Counted from the stretch's first letter, positions 29,350 to 38,050 are shown. The stretch: 64,000 nucleotides of DNA from Streptomyces caatingaensis (GCF_001187435.1 NZ_LFXA01000002.1:1054001-1118000); one strand, 5' to 3'. Numbers and translations are program-made. The notes: generated by a model from the sequence alone, not told the origin.

Positions 29350-29358
29350 AACGTATCA
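29350..29358 (-). promoter_or_regulatory. extended -10 promoter for the leader-esterase mRNA
   Basis: TGA-TACGTT on the minus strand: an extended -10 (TGn) with a TAnnnT hexamer ending 7 nt before the leader ATG. No good -35 is visible, as is common for extended -10 promoters. The rest of the roughly 300-bp gap to the next gene shows nothing else. Confidence 0.45.
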
Positions 29359-29480
29359 AGGACCGGTGCAGCACGCACCATCTTTTTGTCGCGGGGTCGT
29401 CGGCGGGGTCGTCGGTGGGGGTCGCTGTCGGGGACATCGGCGGGGGCGCCGCGAGGACGGGCGGCGGCCCGCCCCCCCCG

Positions 29481-30821
29481 TCACCCCGCCCCGTGCGCGG
29501 CCGTGAGGCCGAAGGCGTGCACGCGCCGCCCGTCCGGCCCGCAAGCCGGCCACGGCGCACGGCCGTTGACGAACGCGGCGACGGATCCGGCGAAGGAGGC
29601 GGACAGCGCGCGGTCCGCGGCGGTCACCGCGCCCAGCATCGGCGCGCCGGCGAAGGCGTCGAACGTGCCGAACAGGAACGGCAGATCGGCGCAGTGCGTG
29701 GCGCCGAGGGCCGACGGGTCCGGGTCGGGACGGCGGCCGAACCGGTAGACGTACGTCTCGGCGCCCTGCGCGGCCGAGAGGCGCGCGATCTCGTCACCGG
29801 CCGCGTTGAACCGCTCGGTCGCGGCCGGGTCGCGGAGCCCGAACGCGGTCGACTCGTCGGTGGTCGCGCCGATCAGCAGGGGGCGCCCGGCCAGCGCGCC
29901 GTCCCGCACCGCGTCGAGCGGAGTCCGCGGATGGCCGGCCCCGCCGCGCACGGGCACGAACGACGGCGCGGCCGTTCCCGGGCGCGCGGTGCGCGCGGTC
30001 AGCCGGGCGGTGGCGTCCAGCAGCTCCCCGACCGGAACGGCGCGCAACCGCTCCACGTCGCCCGCGCAGTCGAGGGCGTCCAGCAGCTCCCGGGCCGTCG
30101 CCTCCGCCTTCTCCGGCTCGCACAGCGGCATCCCGAAGGGGCCCGACTGGGCCAGCACCCGGTGCGCCAGCGGGGCCGTGGCCGGGTCCACGGCCAGCGC
30201 GAGCGCCGAGTACGCGCCGGCCGACTGCCCCCCGACGGTGACGCGCGAGGGGTCGCCGCCGAACGCGCCGACGGTCTCGTGCACCCAGCGCAGGGCGGCC
30301 GCCTGGTCGCGGGAGCCGAGGTTGTCGGCGCCGTCCTTCGGGAGGTGGAGCCAGCCGAGGGCGCCGACACGGTAGTTGGCGGTGACGACGACGATGTCGC
30401 CGAGCGCGGCGAGCCGGGTGCCGTCGTACCAGTCCCAGCCGGCGGAGCCGCCGGCGAAGCCGCCGCCGTGGAACCACAGCAGCACCGGCCGGGCCGGCGC
30501 CCCGGCCTCCAGGGCCGCGAGCGGAGTCCACACGTTGACGGTGAGGCAGCCGTCCTCGTCCCCGTCGGGAACGCGCGGGCCCATCACCGACGCCAGCCGC
30601 GAGGGCCCCTGCGGTACGGACGGTCCGGCCGCGGAGGCGTCCCGCTCGCCGTCCCACCGGGGATGCGGCCGGGGCGGGGCGAACCTCAGGGCGCCCACGG
30701 GCGAGGCCGCGTAGGGGATGCCGCGGAAGGCGGCGACCGTCCCGTTCACGGTCCCGCGCAGCCGTCCCGCCGGGACGGTGGTCACCGGCTCGTTGTCGCG
30801 CACCGCACCGCTGTTGGTCAT
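29481..30821 (-). CDS. type B carboxylesterase
   Basis: A 446-residue esterase of the cholinesterase/para-nitrobenzyl esterase family. It has FRGIPYA near the start, oxyanion loop WFHGGGFAGGS, nucleophile GGQSAGAYS (about residue 200), acid GATTDESTAF (about 320) and His in ATHCADLPF (about 380). It is about 50 residues shorter than typical pNB esterases, mainly at the C-terminus. No signal peptide. GGAGG lies upstream of the ATG. It is encoded just upstream of, and in the same direction as, the erythromycin esterase leader but has its own position. Confidence 0.88.
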   Translation of the reverse strand: MTNSGAVRDNEPVTTVPAGRLRGTVNGTVAAFRGIPYAASPVGALRFAPPRPHPRWDGERDASAAGPSVPQGPSRLASVMGPRVPDGDEDGCLTVNVWTPLAALEAGAPARPVLLWFHGGGFAGGSAGWDWYDGTRLAALGDIVVVTANYRVGALGWLHLPKDGADNLGSRDQAAALRWVHETVGAFGGDPSRVTVGGQSAGAYSALALAVDPATAPLAHRVLAQSGPFGMPLCEPEKAEATARELLDALDCAGDVERLRAVPVGELLDATARLTARTARPGTAAPSFVPVRGGAGHPRTPLDAVRDGALAGRPLLIGATTDESTAFGLRDPAATERFNAAGDEIARLSAAQGAETYVYRFGRRPDPDPSALGATHCADLPFLFGTFDAFAGAPMLGAVTAADRALSASFAGSVAAFVNGRAPWPACGPDGRRVHAFGLTAAHGAG

Positions 30822-30938
30822 GCCCTCGCGCCTCCGCGTCCTGGAACCGATCTTTGCCCGGTCCATCTTCGGGGGGTGCGGCGCTTCCGGCCAGAGGGGG
30901 GTGGGGGCCGGTGGGGGAGCGGGCTCACCGGGGGCGGC

Positions 30939-31835
30939 TCACCCGAAGGCGGGCGACGGGGCCGGGAGCACGGGGCCCTGGTGTGCCTTCTCGTCCTGGA
31001 GGGCGGTCAGCCGGCGGACGAACAGGGCGGCGGCGACGGCGGCCAGGACGTCGACGGCGTCCGAGACGGTCATCGCGACGGCGGCGGCGCGGATCTCCTC
31101 CGGGGTCTCGGCCATGAGGTACATGCGGCTGGTCCCGCGGCCCAGGAACAGGGTGGCGATCCACAGGCCCCACCACCAGTTCATGACCGCGCGCGACACC
31201 CGGAGCGGCGAGCCGTCCGGCGCGTACGGCAGGCTCGCGGCCCACACGTCGTCGGCCATCCTCTTCGGGAACCACAGGTTGACGACGGGCGTGAGCCACC
31301 CCCAGACCGCCCAGCCCCGGCGCATCCGGTGCCCGTCCGGCCGGAACACCTCAGCGTTGATCCGCACCCGCCGGAACCAGACGATGAAGACGACGGCCGT
31401 GGCCAGCAGGGCGAGCGACTGCAGGAACCCCGCGACGGCCACGAGCAGATCGGCCCGGTCGGCCTCGCCCTCCTCCAGGGACAGCACGTCGTCCGCCAGC
31501 CGGTCCGACACCGAGAACAGATTGCAGTTGGCGACCACGGAGAAGGCGTCGGCGAGCGCGCACACCCCCAGCAGGACCACGGCGGCCCGCGCGAGCCCCC
31601 GGGGGGAGGCGAGCCACGCGGGCGGGCCCGGGCGCGGCTGCGCGTACGGCGGCGGAGCCGGGTAACCGGGCGGCACCTGCTGCGCGTACGGCGGCGGGGC
31701 CGGGTAACCGGGCGGCACCTGCTGCGCGTACGGCTGCGGCGGCACCGGCGGGGCACTGATGCCGCCTGCCCGGCAGGCGACGCACAACCCCCCTTCCTCC
31801 GCGGCCGGGTTGGACTGACATCGGGAACACAGCAC
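30939..31835 (-). CDS. DUF4328-type membrane protein with N-terminal zinc ribbon and Pro-rich repeats
   Basis: A 298-residue protein. VLCSRCQSNPAAEEGGLCVACRAG at the N-terminus has two CxxC pairs (zinc ribbon). A Pro/Tyr/Gln-rich linker with two copies of a 14-residue repeat (PPGYPAPPPYAQQV) follows, then at least four membrane segments with WFRRVRINAEVF and WFPKRMADDVW, typical of DUF4328. GTG start at 31835 with GAGG upstream. It follows the NACHT gene on the same strand, separated by a long inverted repeat. Confidence 0.8.
   Translation of the reverse strand: MLCSRCQSNPAAEEGGLCVACRAGGISAPPVPPQPYAQQVPPGYPAPPPYAQQVPPGYPAPPPYAQPRPGPPAWLASPRGLARAAVVLLGVCALADAFSVVANCNLFSVSDRLADDVLSLEEGEADRADLLVAVAGFLQSLALLATAVVFIVWFRRVRINAEVFRPDGHRMRRGWAVWGWLTPVVNLWFPKRMADDVWAASLPYAPDGSPLRVSRAVMNWWWGLWIATLFLGRGTSRMYLMAETPEEIRAAAVAMTVSDAVDVLAAVAAALFVRRLTALQDEKAHQGPVLPAPSPAFG
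31639..31734 (-). repeat. 42-bp in-frame tandem repeat in the DUF4328 gene
   Basis: Units at 31639-31680 and 31681-31722 differ at one base, with a partial third copy at 31723-31734. They encode the PPGYPAPPPYAQQV linker repeats, so copy number can vary without breaking the frame. Confidence 0.85.
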
Positions 31836-31855
31836 TAAAACAACCTCTTTGTCGG

Positions 31856-31890
31856 GATGTGGTGCACCCACACCTGTGATGCACCACATC
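31856..31890. terminator. 11-bp perfect inverted repeat at the end of the NACHT gene
   Basis: GATGTGGTGCA (31856-31866) and TGCACCACATC (31880-31890) with a 13-nt loop. It overlaps the NACHT stop codon and lies 20 bp before the DUF4328 start. It could be a terminator or partial terminator between the two genes, or an operator for the downstream gene. It is less GC-rich than other local hairpins. Confidence 0.45.
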
Positions 31891-34237
31891 AAAGACGCGT
31901 AGGGGACCCCTGAGGTTGTACGCGGACCGGAGAACCGTCCCTGCGCGGCCCCGGCGGCCGGACGCGGACGGCGTCCCCGGCCAGGTGGTCCTGGAGGCGC
32001 GCGTGACGGAACTGGTAGACCGGCCCCACCTGCCGCAGGATCCCGAGCCGGTGCGCGTCCGCGAGGAACGCCTGGAGCCGCCACGGGAGTTGACCGCGCG
32101 CCGCGAGGAACAGCCGCGCGACGGCGTAGTACGGCCAGGAGCGCGCGGCCAGCGCGACCGAGGCGCCCAGGACGGCCCCGTGGAAGAGACCGACGACGGC
32201 CGCGACCATCGTGGTGCGCAGCGGATCGGACGCGACCGAGGGCAACGACCGCACGACCGCCTCGGGGAGGTCGAAGACCACCGCGCAGGCCGCGGCGCCG
32301 ATCAGCGAGACCAGCCGGTCCGCCCGGACCGAGGACGCGGCCGTCGCCACCTCGTCGGCGGAGAAGGGCGCCCGCACCCAGTCCAGCGCGGCCAGACTGA
32401 CCCCCGCCACCGCCCCCAGCACCAGCCCCCAGGGCGCTCCCCCCGGCGGCAGGGCGGACTCGAACCCGGCGAGCGCGTAACCGGCGAAGACCGCCCCGCT
32501 GATGGCGACCACCGCGGCCACGAGCCCGAGCGCGCGCAGCAGCCGCCGGCGCCGGTGCCGGCGGGCGGGACGGCTGCCGCTCGGCGCGGCGGGAGGGGAC
32601 GGCAGGCCGGTGCCCAGCACGACGAGCCACAGGCCGAAGCAGAGGAAGCCGATCGCGGCCGCGACCACCCCCGGGGGAAAGCCCCGGTAGTAGAACCACG
32701 ACGACCCCGGCGCCCCGAGCCCGCCGCACAGGGAGACGGCGGCGGCCAGCACGGACGTCCGGGCCAGGCCGCGCTCCCGCGCGGGAACCAGGCCGGCGGC
32801 GCCCAGCACGCACGCCACGATCGGCACCTCCAGCACGGACAGGGGGAACCACCGCCGCGCCTCTGGCCAGGCCGGCACGCCCAGGACGGCCGCCAGGGCC
32901 GCCGTGGTCAGCAGCAGCGCCGCACAGGTCAGCAGGGCCCACGTGCAGGCGCGCCGCCAGGCCCCGGCGAGCCAGGGGGTCCACCGGTACAGCTCCCACC
33001 AGGTGAGGTCGTAGGTGCCCCGGGCGCTCATCCCCGCCGCGATCCGGGCGAGGTGGCGCCGGGCCTGCCGGGGCTCCCAGCGCCGGTCCGGGTGCCGGCG
33101 CAGGGCGCGGCGGTAGAGGGCCGGGACGAGGGCGTCGAGCAGGTGGTGCTCGACGGCGGCGGGGGTGGGGAAGCGCCGCGCGTCGGCGAGTTCGGCGGGG
33201 TCGTTGTCGTCGTCCGCGTAGACGGCCCGCGCGAGGGCCACCATGAGCGGGCTCCGCAGGGCGCGGGCCGCAGGGCCCCCGGGCCGGTCGCGCAGGTGCC
33301 GGGCCAGCGTGCGCCAGCCCTCCTCGTGGCGGCCCGGCGGCGCGGCCAGCCTCAGCAGCTCCAGGGCGTCGTCGGCGGCCACGGGCGCGGGCTCCAGCAC
33401 CGCGGCCCCGGTCAGGACGCCGCTCTTCGCCACGGCGCGTGCGAAGTCGTCGGTGCGGCAGGTCAGGACGAGCGGGCTGTCCGCCGGGAGCGTGTCGTTG
33501 AGGGAGGCCAGGGCCACCGCCCGCGCGCCTTCCGGGAGTTCGTCGAGCCCGTCGAGCACGGGGATCACCCGGTGCCCGGTGAGGAGGTCGTCGACGACGG
33601 TCGCCCCGTGGGCGCGGGTGTCGGCCGCCGCCGGGTAGTCCGTGGCGAGGCGGCGGCGCAGCCAGGCCCCGGCGCTCTCGCGCGCGGGGTCGAAGGAGGA
33701 GAGCGGGAGGAGGACCGGTACGGGGTCGCCGGCGGAGCGGGTGCGCAGCAGGGCGAGCAGGAGCAGGACGGCGAAGGTGGTCTTCCCCGATCCGGCCGGG
33801 CCCAGGACGACCAGGCGCCGGCGGGGGAGCGAGCCGAACGCCCCCGCCAGCTCCCGGGGTTCGGCGCCGGTACTGCACACGACCGGGCCGCCCACCAGCC
33901 GGCGGTGGTCGGAGATCCCCGGCCGGGAGGAGTCCGACCAGACCACGGGCAGGGGCTTCGGGTCGTACAACTGGCGCAGGACCGCCTCGTCCTGCCACTG
34001 CCCGAGGACCGTCCGGGCCAGCACCTCCGCCGCCGCCGCGACCTGGTCGCCGTCGGCGGCCCGGCCGCCGTCCGCGCGCCAGGCCCACAGGGACAGCACT
34101 CCGAACAGCGCGACGACGGCGCTCACCACCGCCGCGGCGGCGGATATCCGGGCGGGGTCGCGCAGCGGCCACACCCACAACAGCCCACAGGCGACCACGG
34201 CGCAGAGCACCCAGGTCACCGTCCATCTCCGGTTCAT
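31889..34237 (-). CDS. membrane-associated NACHT-domain NTPase
   Basis: A 782-residue STAND-type protein. Two membrane segments lie in residues 1-55. A NACHT module follows with Walker A GPAGSGKT (146-153), Walker B VIPVLDGLDELPEG (about 225-238) and a sensor TCRTDDF. From about residue 430 there are roughly six to eight membrane helices, and a cytoplasmic tail ends in FRHARLQDHLA, typical of NACHT proteins. Bacterial NACHT proteins include anti-phage effectors, but the membrane-rich C-terminus is also common in Streptomyces proteins of unknown role. The start lacks a clear ribosome site. Confidence 0.85.
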   Translation of the reverse strand: MNRRWTVTWVLCAVVACGLLWVWPLRDPARISAAAAVVSAVVALFGVLSLWAWRADGGRAADGDQVAAAAEVLARTVLGQWQDEAVLRQLYDPKPLPVVWSDSSRPGISDHRRLVGGPVVCSTGAEPRELAGAFGSLPRRRLVVLGPAGSGKTTFAVLLLLALLRTRSAGDPVPVLLPLSSFDPARESAGAWLRRRLATDYPAAADTRAHGATVVDDLLTGHRVIPVLDGLDELPEGARAVALASLNDTLPADSPLVLTCRTDDFARAVAKSGVLTGAAVLEPAPVAADDALELLRLAAPPGRHEEGWRTLARHLRDRPGGPAARALRSPLMVALARAVYADDDNDPAELADARRFPTPAAVEHHLLDALVPALYRRALRRHPDRRWEPRQARRHLARIAAGMSARGTYDLTWWELYRWTPWLAGAWRRACTWALLTCAALLLTTAALAAVLGVPAWPEARRWFPLSVLEVPIVACVLGAAGLVPARERGLARTSVLAAAVSLCGGLGAPGSSWFYYRGFPPGVVAAAIGFLCFGLWLVVLGTGLPSPPAAPSGSRPARRHRRRRLLRALGLVAAVVAISGAVFAGYALAGFESALPPGGAPWGLVLGAVAGVSLAALDWVRAPFSADEVATAASSVRADRLVSLIGAAACAVVFDLPEAVVRSLPSVASDPLRTTMVAAVVGLFHGAVLGASVALAARSWPYYAVARLFLAARGQLPWRLQAFLADAHRLGILRQVGPVYQFRHARLQDHLAGDAVRVRPPGPRRDGSPVRVQPQGSPTRL

Positions 34238-34359
34238 GCCAGGGAGAACGAGGTGCGGCCGGGCGCGGTCACCGCCCGCCGCGCCCCTCCCACGGCGCGT
34301 CAATTCCCCTTAGCCTGCTCCCTCGTGCACCTTCCGCATCAGGAGTCAGGAGCAGCCCC

Positions 34360-35673
34360 ATGCCGACCCGAATACGCCGGCACACCGGGAGACGCCGCTG
34401 GGGAGGGGCCGTCGCCGTGGCCGCCCTCGCGGCCGTGACCACCCTTCCGGCGGCATCGGCCGCCACCCCCCAACGCGGGCATCGCGTCGAGTACTTCACC
34501 GGGCCCGACGGGCACCCTCGCCACACCACCGTCCCCGCGTCGCCCGCGCCGTCCGCCCCCCTCCGGCCGTCCGTCCGCGGCGACGGCGACGTCGTACCGA
34601 TCGTCCGGAACGGCCCGGCCGGGCACAGGCTCGACGTCGTCTTCATCGGCGACGGCTACACGGCCGCCCAGCAGGGCGACTTCCACGCCGCCGTCCGCGC
34701 CAAGTGGGAGAAGATGTCCGCCGTGGAGCCCTACGCCTCCTACCGGAACCTCTTCAACGTCTGGGCCGTCGACGCCGTCTCCCACGACTCGGGCGTCTCG
34801 GGCGACCCCGGCAAGGACGTCGTCAAGGACACCGCCCTGCGGTCCGCCTTCTTCTGCGACGGCATCGAGCGGCTGCTGTGCGTCGACACGGACCGCGTCG
34901 AGGCGTACGCGGCGAAGGCGCCCGCCGCCGACCTGGTCGTGGTGCTGTCCCACTCGGCCAAGTACGGGGGCGCCGGCTACAACGACGTGGTCTCGAAGGC
35001 CGGTTACGAGGGCATCGCCACGGCGTCGTCCGACCATCCCCGTTCCGACCGCATAGCCGTCCACGAGACCGGCCACTCGCTCGGCAAGCTCGCCGACGAG
35101 TACGAGTACCCCGACTACGGCACCTACACCGGCGACGAACCCGCCCAGGCCAACGTCAGCACCCTCCGCGCCGGCGACATGGCCGGGCGCCGGGCGAAGT
35201 GGTACCGCTGGCTCGGCCGGACCTCACCCGACGGGGGCACGGTGGGCGCGTACGAGGGCGGCGGCTACTACCCCAAGGGCCTCTTCCGCCCCACCGAGAA
35301 CTCGGTCATGCGCACCCTGGGCCGGGAGTTCAACCTCCCGGGCGCCGAAGCGATGATCGCCGGCTTCCACCGGCACGCGGCCGTCCTCACGAGCGGCCTC
35401 CGCACGGACCGCCCGGTCGCCCGCACCGCCCGCATCACCGTGCGGACGAGCGCCCGGACGGTCGTCGTCCGCTGGTACGCCGACGGGCGCGAGGTCCGCG
35501 CCGCGCGCGGCCGCACCTTGGTGACCCCGCGCTCCCTCGGCGTCCCCGCCGACGGCCGCCGGCACCGGGTGACCGCGCGGGCCACCGACACGACGGCGGC
35601 GGTACGCGACCCCAAGGTGCGCATGTCGATGCAGGGCGAGCTGAGTTGGGAAACGGAGCTCCGCACCCGATGA
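34360..35673 (+). CDS. secreted M64-family metallopeptidase
   Basis: A 437-residue protein with an N-terminal signal peptide (RRWGGAVAVAALAAVTTLPAASA). The catalytic zinc motif is HETGHSLGKLADEY (His235, Glu236, His239), the M64 HExxH...D pattern. LDVVFIGDGYTAAQQGDF and FNVWAVDAVSHDSGVS are conserved M64 segments. The C-terminal 100 residues form a beta domain. The family is named after a Clostridium IgA peptidase; Streptomyces members are general secreted peptidases of unknown target. Its stop overlaps the GNAT start (ATGA). Confidence 0.9.
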   Translation: MPTRIRRHTGRRRWGGAVAVAALAAVTTLPAASAATPQRGHRVEYFTGPDGHPRHTTVPASPAPSAPLRPSVRGDGDVVPIVRNGPAGHRLDVVFIGDGYTAAQQGDFHAAVRAKWEKMSAVEPYASYRNLFNVWAVDAVSHDSGVSGDPGKDVVKDTALRSAFFCDGIERLLCVDTDRVEAYAAKAPAADLVVVLSHSAKYGGAGYNDVVSKAGYEGIATASSDHPRSDRIAVHETGHSLGKLADEYEYPDYGTYTGDEPAQANVSTLRAGDMAGRRAKWYRWLGRTSPDGGTVGAYEGGGYYPKGLFRPTENSVMRTLGREFNLPGAEAMIAGFHRHAAVLTSGLRTDRPVARTARITVRTSARTVVVRWYADGREVRAARGRTLVTPRSLGVPADGRRHRVTARATDTTAAVRDPKVRMSMQGELSWETELRTR

Positions 35674-36836
35674 CGGAACAGGTGACCGTGCGGCGGATGT
35701 GCGAGGCGGACGTCGAGGCCGTGTCGGCGGTCCGCGTGACCGGCTGGCAGGCCGCGTACGCCGGGATCGTCCCGTCGTCCTTCCTGAACCGCATGACGGT
35801 CGAGGACGACGCCCGGCGGCGCCGCGAGCGCTTCCGGACGCCCGGCGGCCGGACGACGGACCTGGTCGCGGCCGACGCGCGGGGACGTGTCGCCGGCTGG
35901 GCCGCCCTCGGCCCCTGCCGCGACGCGGCGACGCCCGCGCCGGCGGGCGAGCTCTACGCCCTGTACGTGGCCCCGCCGCGCATCGGCTCCGGCGTCGGCC
36001 GCACGCTCCTGGACGCGGTGCACGCCCGCGCCCGCGGCTACGGCACGCTCCTCCTCTGGGTCCTCGCCGACAACGCGCGGGCGCGCCGCTTCTACGAACG
36101 CGCCGGGTACGTCGCCGACGGCGCCGTCCGGTCCGACGACTACGACGGCGTCCTGCTGCGCGAAGTCCGCTACCGCCGGGCCTCGTGCACACCGGTGACT
36201 AGACCGGTGACTGGACCCGTGACCGGATCAGCGACTGGATCAGTGACCCCCGCGGGGAGGCTCGCACCCGGTCCCGTCCGGATACCCGCCGAAGGCCTCC
36301 GCCTTGGCGACCGCCTGGTTCATCGACCCCTCCACACACATCCGCGAGGCGTCGATCAGGAAGTCGACCCGGGTGGGGCCTCCCTCGTCCACCTTCACCT
36401 TGGCCTCCGGGTAGCCCAGCCCCGTCAGCGCCCGGCGGGCGCTCTTCGCGGAGAAGTCGCCGCGCTTGCGCAGCGGTTCGAGCGCGTCCTCGATGCGCTT
36501 GGCCGCCGCGAACCCTTCGCACCGGGCCTTGCCCTGCAAGGCGATGGGCACCCGGAAGCCGTGGTTCTCGGCGTAATGATCACCGGCCGGAGCGGTGTGC
36601 GCGGGCGCCGCGGTGGTGCTCTCGCCCGGACACGGCACGTCCGCGACGGCGCTCGGCGTCGGCGCCGCCCCGGCCTCGTCCCCGTGCCGCTCGCTCCCGC
36701 ACCCGGCGGCCGTGAACGCCGCCAGCAGCGCGACCGCGGTCCAGGCGCCCCGGGCCGCCGCTCTTGTCCTCTTGATCGCCGTCATGTCCCGATGATCTCC
36801 CGCCGGGGCGGCGGGTGTCATGGGCGCCCCTCCTGA
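35670..36836 (+). CDS. GNAT acetyltransferase with displaced stop codon
   Basis: The acetyltransferase domain occupies residues 1 to about 172: LYALYVAPPRIGSGVGRTLLDAV is the acetyl-CoA motif (a variant of Q/RxxGxG/A) and LADNARARRFYERAGY closes the fold. Such proteins normally end here. In this frame no stop follows; translation runs through a 12-bp repeat (PVTRPVTGPVTGSATGSVT) and then antisense through the convergent lipoprotein gene to a stop at 36834. Both other frames stop within the first repeat. A small indel, or a sequence error near 36185-36240, is a likely cause. Confidence 0.7.
   Translation: MTEQVTVRRMCEADVEAVSAVRVTGWQAAYAGIVPSSFLNRMTVEDDARRRRERFRTPGGRTTDLVAADARGRVAGWAALGPCRDAATPAPAGELYALYVAPPRIGSGVGRTLLDAVHARARGYGTLLLWVLADNARARRFYERAGYVADGAVRSDDYDGVLLREVRYRRASCTPVTRPVTGPVTGSATGSVTPAGRLAPGPVRIPAEGLRLGDRLVHRPLHTHPRGVDQEVDPGGASLVHLHLGLRVAQPRQRPAGALRGEVAALAQRFERVLDALGRREPFAPGLALQGDGHPEAVVLGVMITGRSGVRGRRGGALARTRHVRDGARRRRRPGLVPVPLAPAPGGRERRQQRDRGPGAPGRRSCPLDRRHVPMISRRGGGCHGRPS
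36191..36247. repeat. 12-bp minisatellite at the junction of convergent genes
   Basis: Nearly five diverged copies of ACCGGTGACTGG: 36191-36202, 36203-36214, 36215-36226, 36227-36238 and a partial copy 36239-36247. It carries stop codons in two of three forward frames and the stop of the minus-strand gene (36240-36242). Confidence 0.8.
36240..36785 (-). CDS. hypothetical lipoprotein
   Basis: A 181-residue protein with a signal sequence ending in lipobox FTAAGC (about residue 28), a short Ala/Pro-rich linker and a compact C-terminal domain with Cys residues (VPCPGE, ARCEGF, RMCVEGS, GTGCEPP) that could form two disulfides. Many Streptomyces lipoproteins have this layout; no function is known. 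ATG 36785 is preferred (GGGAG upstream). Its whole length is antisense to the runaway reading frame of the GNAT gene. Confidence 0.7.
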   Translation of the reverse strand: MTAIKRTRAAARGAWTAVALLAAFTAAGCGSERHGDEAGAAPTPSAVADVPCPGESTTAAPAHTAPAGDHYAENHGFRVPIALQGKARCEGFAAAKRIEDALEPLRKRGDFSAKSARRALTGLGYPEAKVKVDEGGPTRVDFLIDASRMCVEGSMNQAVAKAEAFGGYPDGTGCEPPRGGH

Positions 36837-36926
36837 ACAGCCGGCCGAACGGCGGCCGCACGACGCACTCGGCGCGGACCGCCTTCTCCTCCACCCTGCC
36901 GGACGGGCTCTTCCGGGGCCCGGGCC

Positions 36927-37256
36927 TCAGGCGGCGCCCTTCGGCCCCGCCTGCTGCACCACCTCGAAGCTCCACAGCGTCGAACCGGAGGCGGCCGGCT
37001 TCTGCCGCGGGGCGCCCTCGCCACCGCCCTGGTGGGCGGCCTTCATCGGCCCCTCCATCCACGCCCGGAAGTCCTCCTCGCTGCGCCAGCGGGTGTAGAC
37101 CAGGTACGTGTCGGTGCCCTCCAGCGGCCGGAGGAGCTCGAACCACTCGAAGCCGTCGGAGTTCTCGACGGCGCCGGCGCGCGAGGCGAAGCGCTGCTCG
37201 AGGACCTCGCGCTGCTCGGCCGGGACGGTCAGGACATTGATCTTGACAACACTCAT
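36927..37256 (-). CDS. antibiotic biosynthesis monooxygenase (ABM) domain protein
   Basis: A 109-residue ferredoxin-like alpha/beta protein: INVLTVPAEQREVLEQRFASRAGAVENSDGFEWFELLRP, then YLVYTRWRSEEDFRAWM. This matches the ABM/HmoB-like family, which includes cofactor-free monooxygenases and heme-degrading enzymes, though many members only bind small molecules. Residues 80-95 are a flexible Gly-rich loop. It stands alone with no biosynthetic partner. Confidence 0.85.
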   Translation of the reverse strand: MSVVKINVLTVPAEQREVLEQRFASRAGAVENSDGFEWFELLRPLEGTDTYLVYTRWRSEEDFRAWMEGPMKAAHQGGGEGAPRQKPAASGSTLWSFEVVQQAGPKGAA

Positions 37257-37279
37257 GGCCCCATCCTGCCGTACCCGGG

Positions 37280-37909
37280 CTACCGCGCGGCGAGCGCCCT
37301 GCCCTCGCGCTCCAGCCGGCGCCGCTCCCGCGCCTTCGGGTGGCGGACGACGATTCCGGCCATGCCGCCCGTACCGGTGAGGCGGACCAGGGGCGCGTCG
37401 GGGGAGCGGTCGGGGGTCGTCCTGTCCTTGACGCCGCCCAGGCCGGGCTCGACGCCGTCCGTCTCGGCGGACCAGTCGTCGGGGATGACGACCGTCACGC
37501 CCGCCATCTGCCCGTGCACCTCGAAGTCGAGGACCCGTGGCGGGCTCTCGACCCGGGTCAGGTCGAGGACGACACCGCCCATGCCGCCATAGGCGGTCAG
37601 CCGGGGCGGCACCTTCCAGCGGCCCGTACGGACGATGCCGTGCATGCCGCCCTTGAGGACCGGCGGACGGCCGGGCACGGGCTCCCCGGCCTCGCCGTCC
37701 GCGCCCCGCAGGTCGGCCGTCAGCGCGGCGAGGGCGCCGAAGGTCTTGGCGGTGAGCGCCTGTTCGAGCCGCTCGTCCAGCTCGTGGAAGTCGAGGCGGC
37801 CCTCGGCGGCCGCCTGCTGGAGCCGGCGCACGACCGCGTCGCGGTCGGCGTGGGAGGCGCGCTGCTCGGCCCAGGGGACGGAGGCCGCGTCCGGGGTGTG
37901 TGCTGTCAT
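37280..37909 (-). CDS. DUF1707 (SHOCT-like) protein with LiaF-like C-terminal domain
   Basis: A 209-residue protein. Residues 15-68 (RASHADRDAVVRRLQQAAAEGRLDFHELDERLEQALTAKTFGALAALTADL) are the DUF1707 motif. The C-terminal half has a beta-rich, Gly-rich repeat (YGGMGGVVLDL, VHGQMAGVTVVIPDDW, GTGGMAGIVVRH) like the cell-wall-active antibiotic response domain of LiaF. No membrane segment is seen. The family is tied to envelope-stress sensing only by similarity. Confidence 0.85.
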   Translation of the reverse strand: MTAHTPDAASVPWAEQRASHADRDAVVRRLQQAAAEGRLDFHELDERLEQALTAKTFGALAALTADLRGADGEAGEPVPGRPPVLKGGMHGIVRTGRWKVPPRLTAYGGMGGVVLDLTRVESPPRVLDFEVHGQMAGVTVVIPDDWSAETDGVEPGLGGVKDRTTPDRSPDAPLVRLTGTGGMAGIVVRHPKARERRRLEREGRALAAR

Positions 37910-38050
37910 GGGACGAGCCTAGGAACGGCGGCCGCGGGCGCGCCCCGGGGACGTCCCGGGGACACCCCTGACCCGTCCCCTACGGGACGGCCGGCGGCGC
38001 CGCCACTTTCGCCGGCGCGGGCCGGCGGCTGCTGTCCGGGGGCGCCGGCC

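Noticed and set aside
31639..31734. The 42-bp repeats as a regulatory or mobile element.
   Set aside because: They are in frame and encode a repeated Pro-rich linker of the DUF4328 protein.
36191..36247. The 12-bp repeats as a CRISPR array.
   Set aside because: Units are contiguous without spacers, too short, and diverged; this is a minisatellite.
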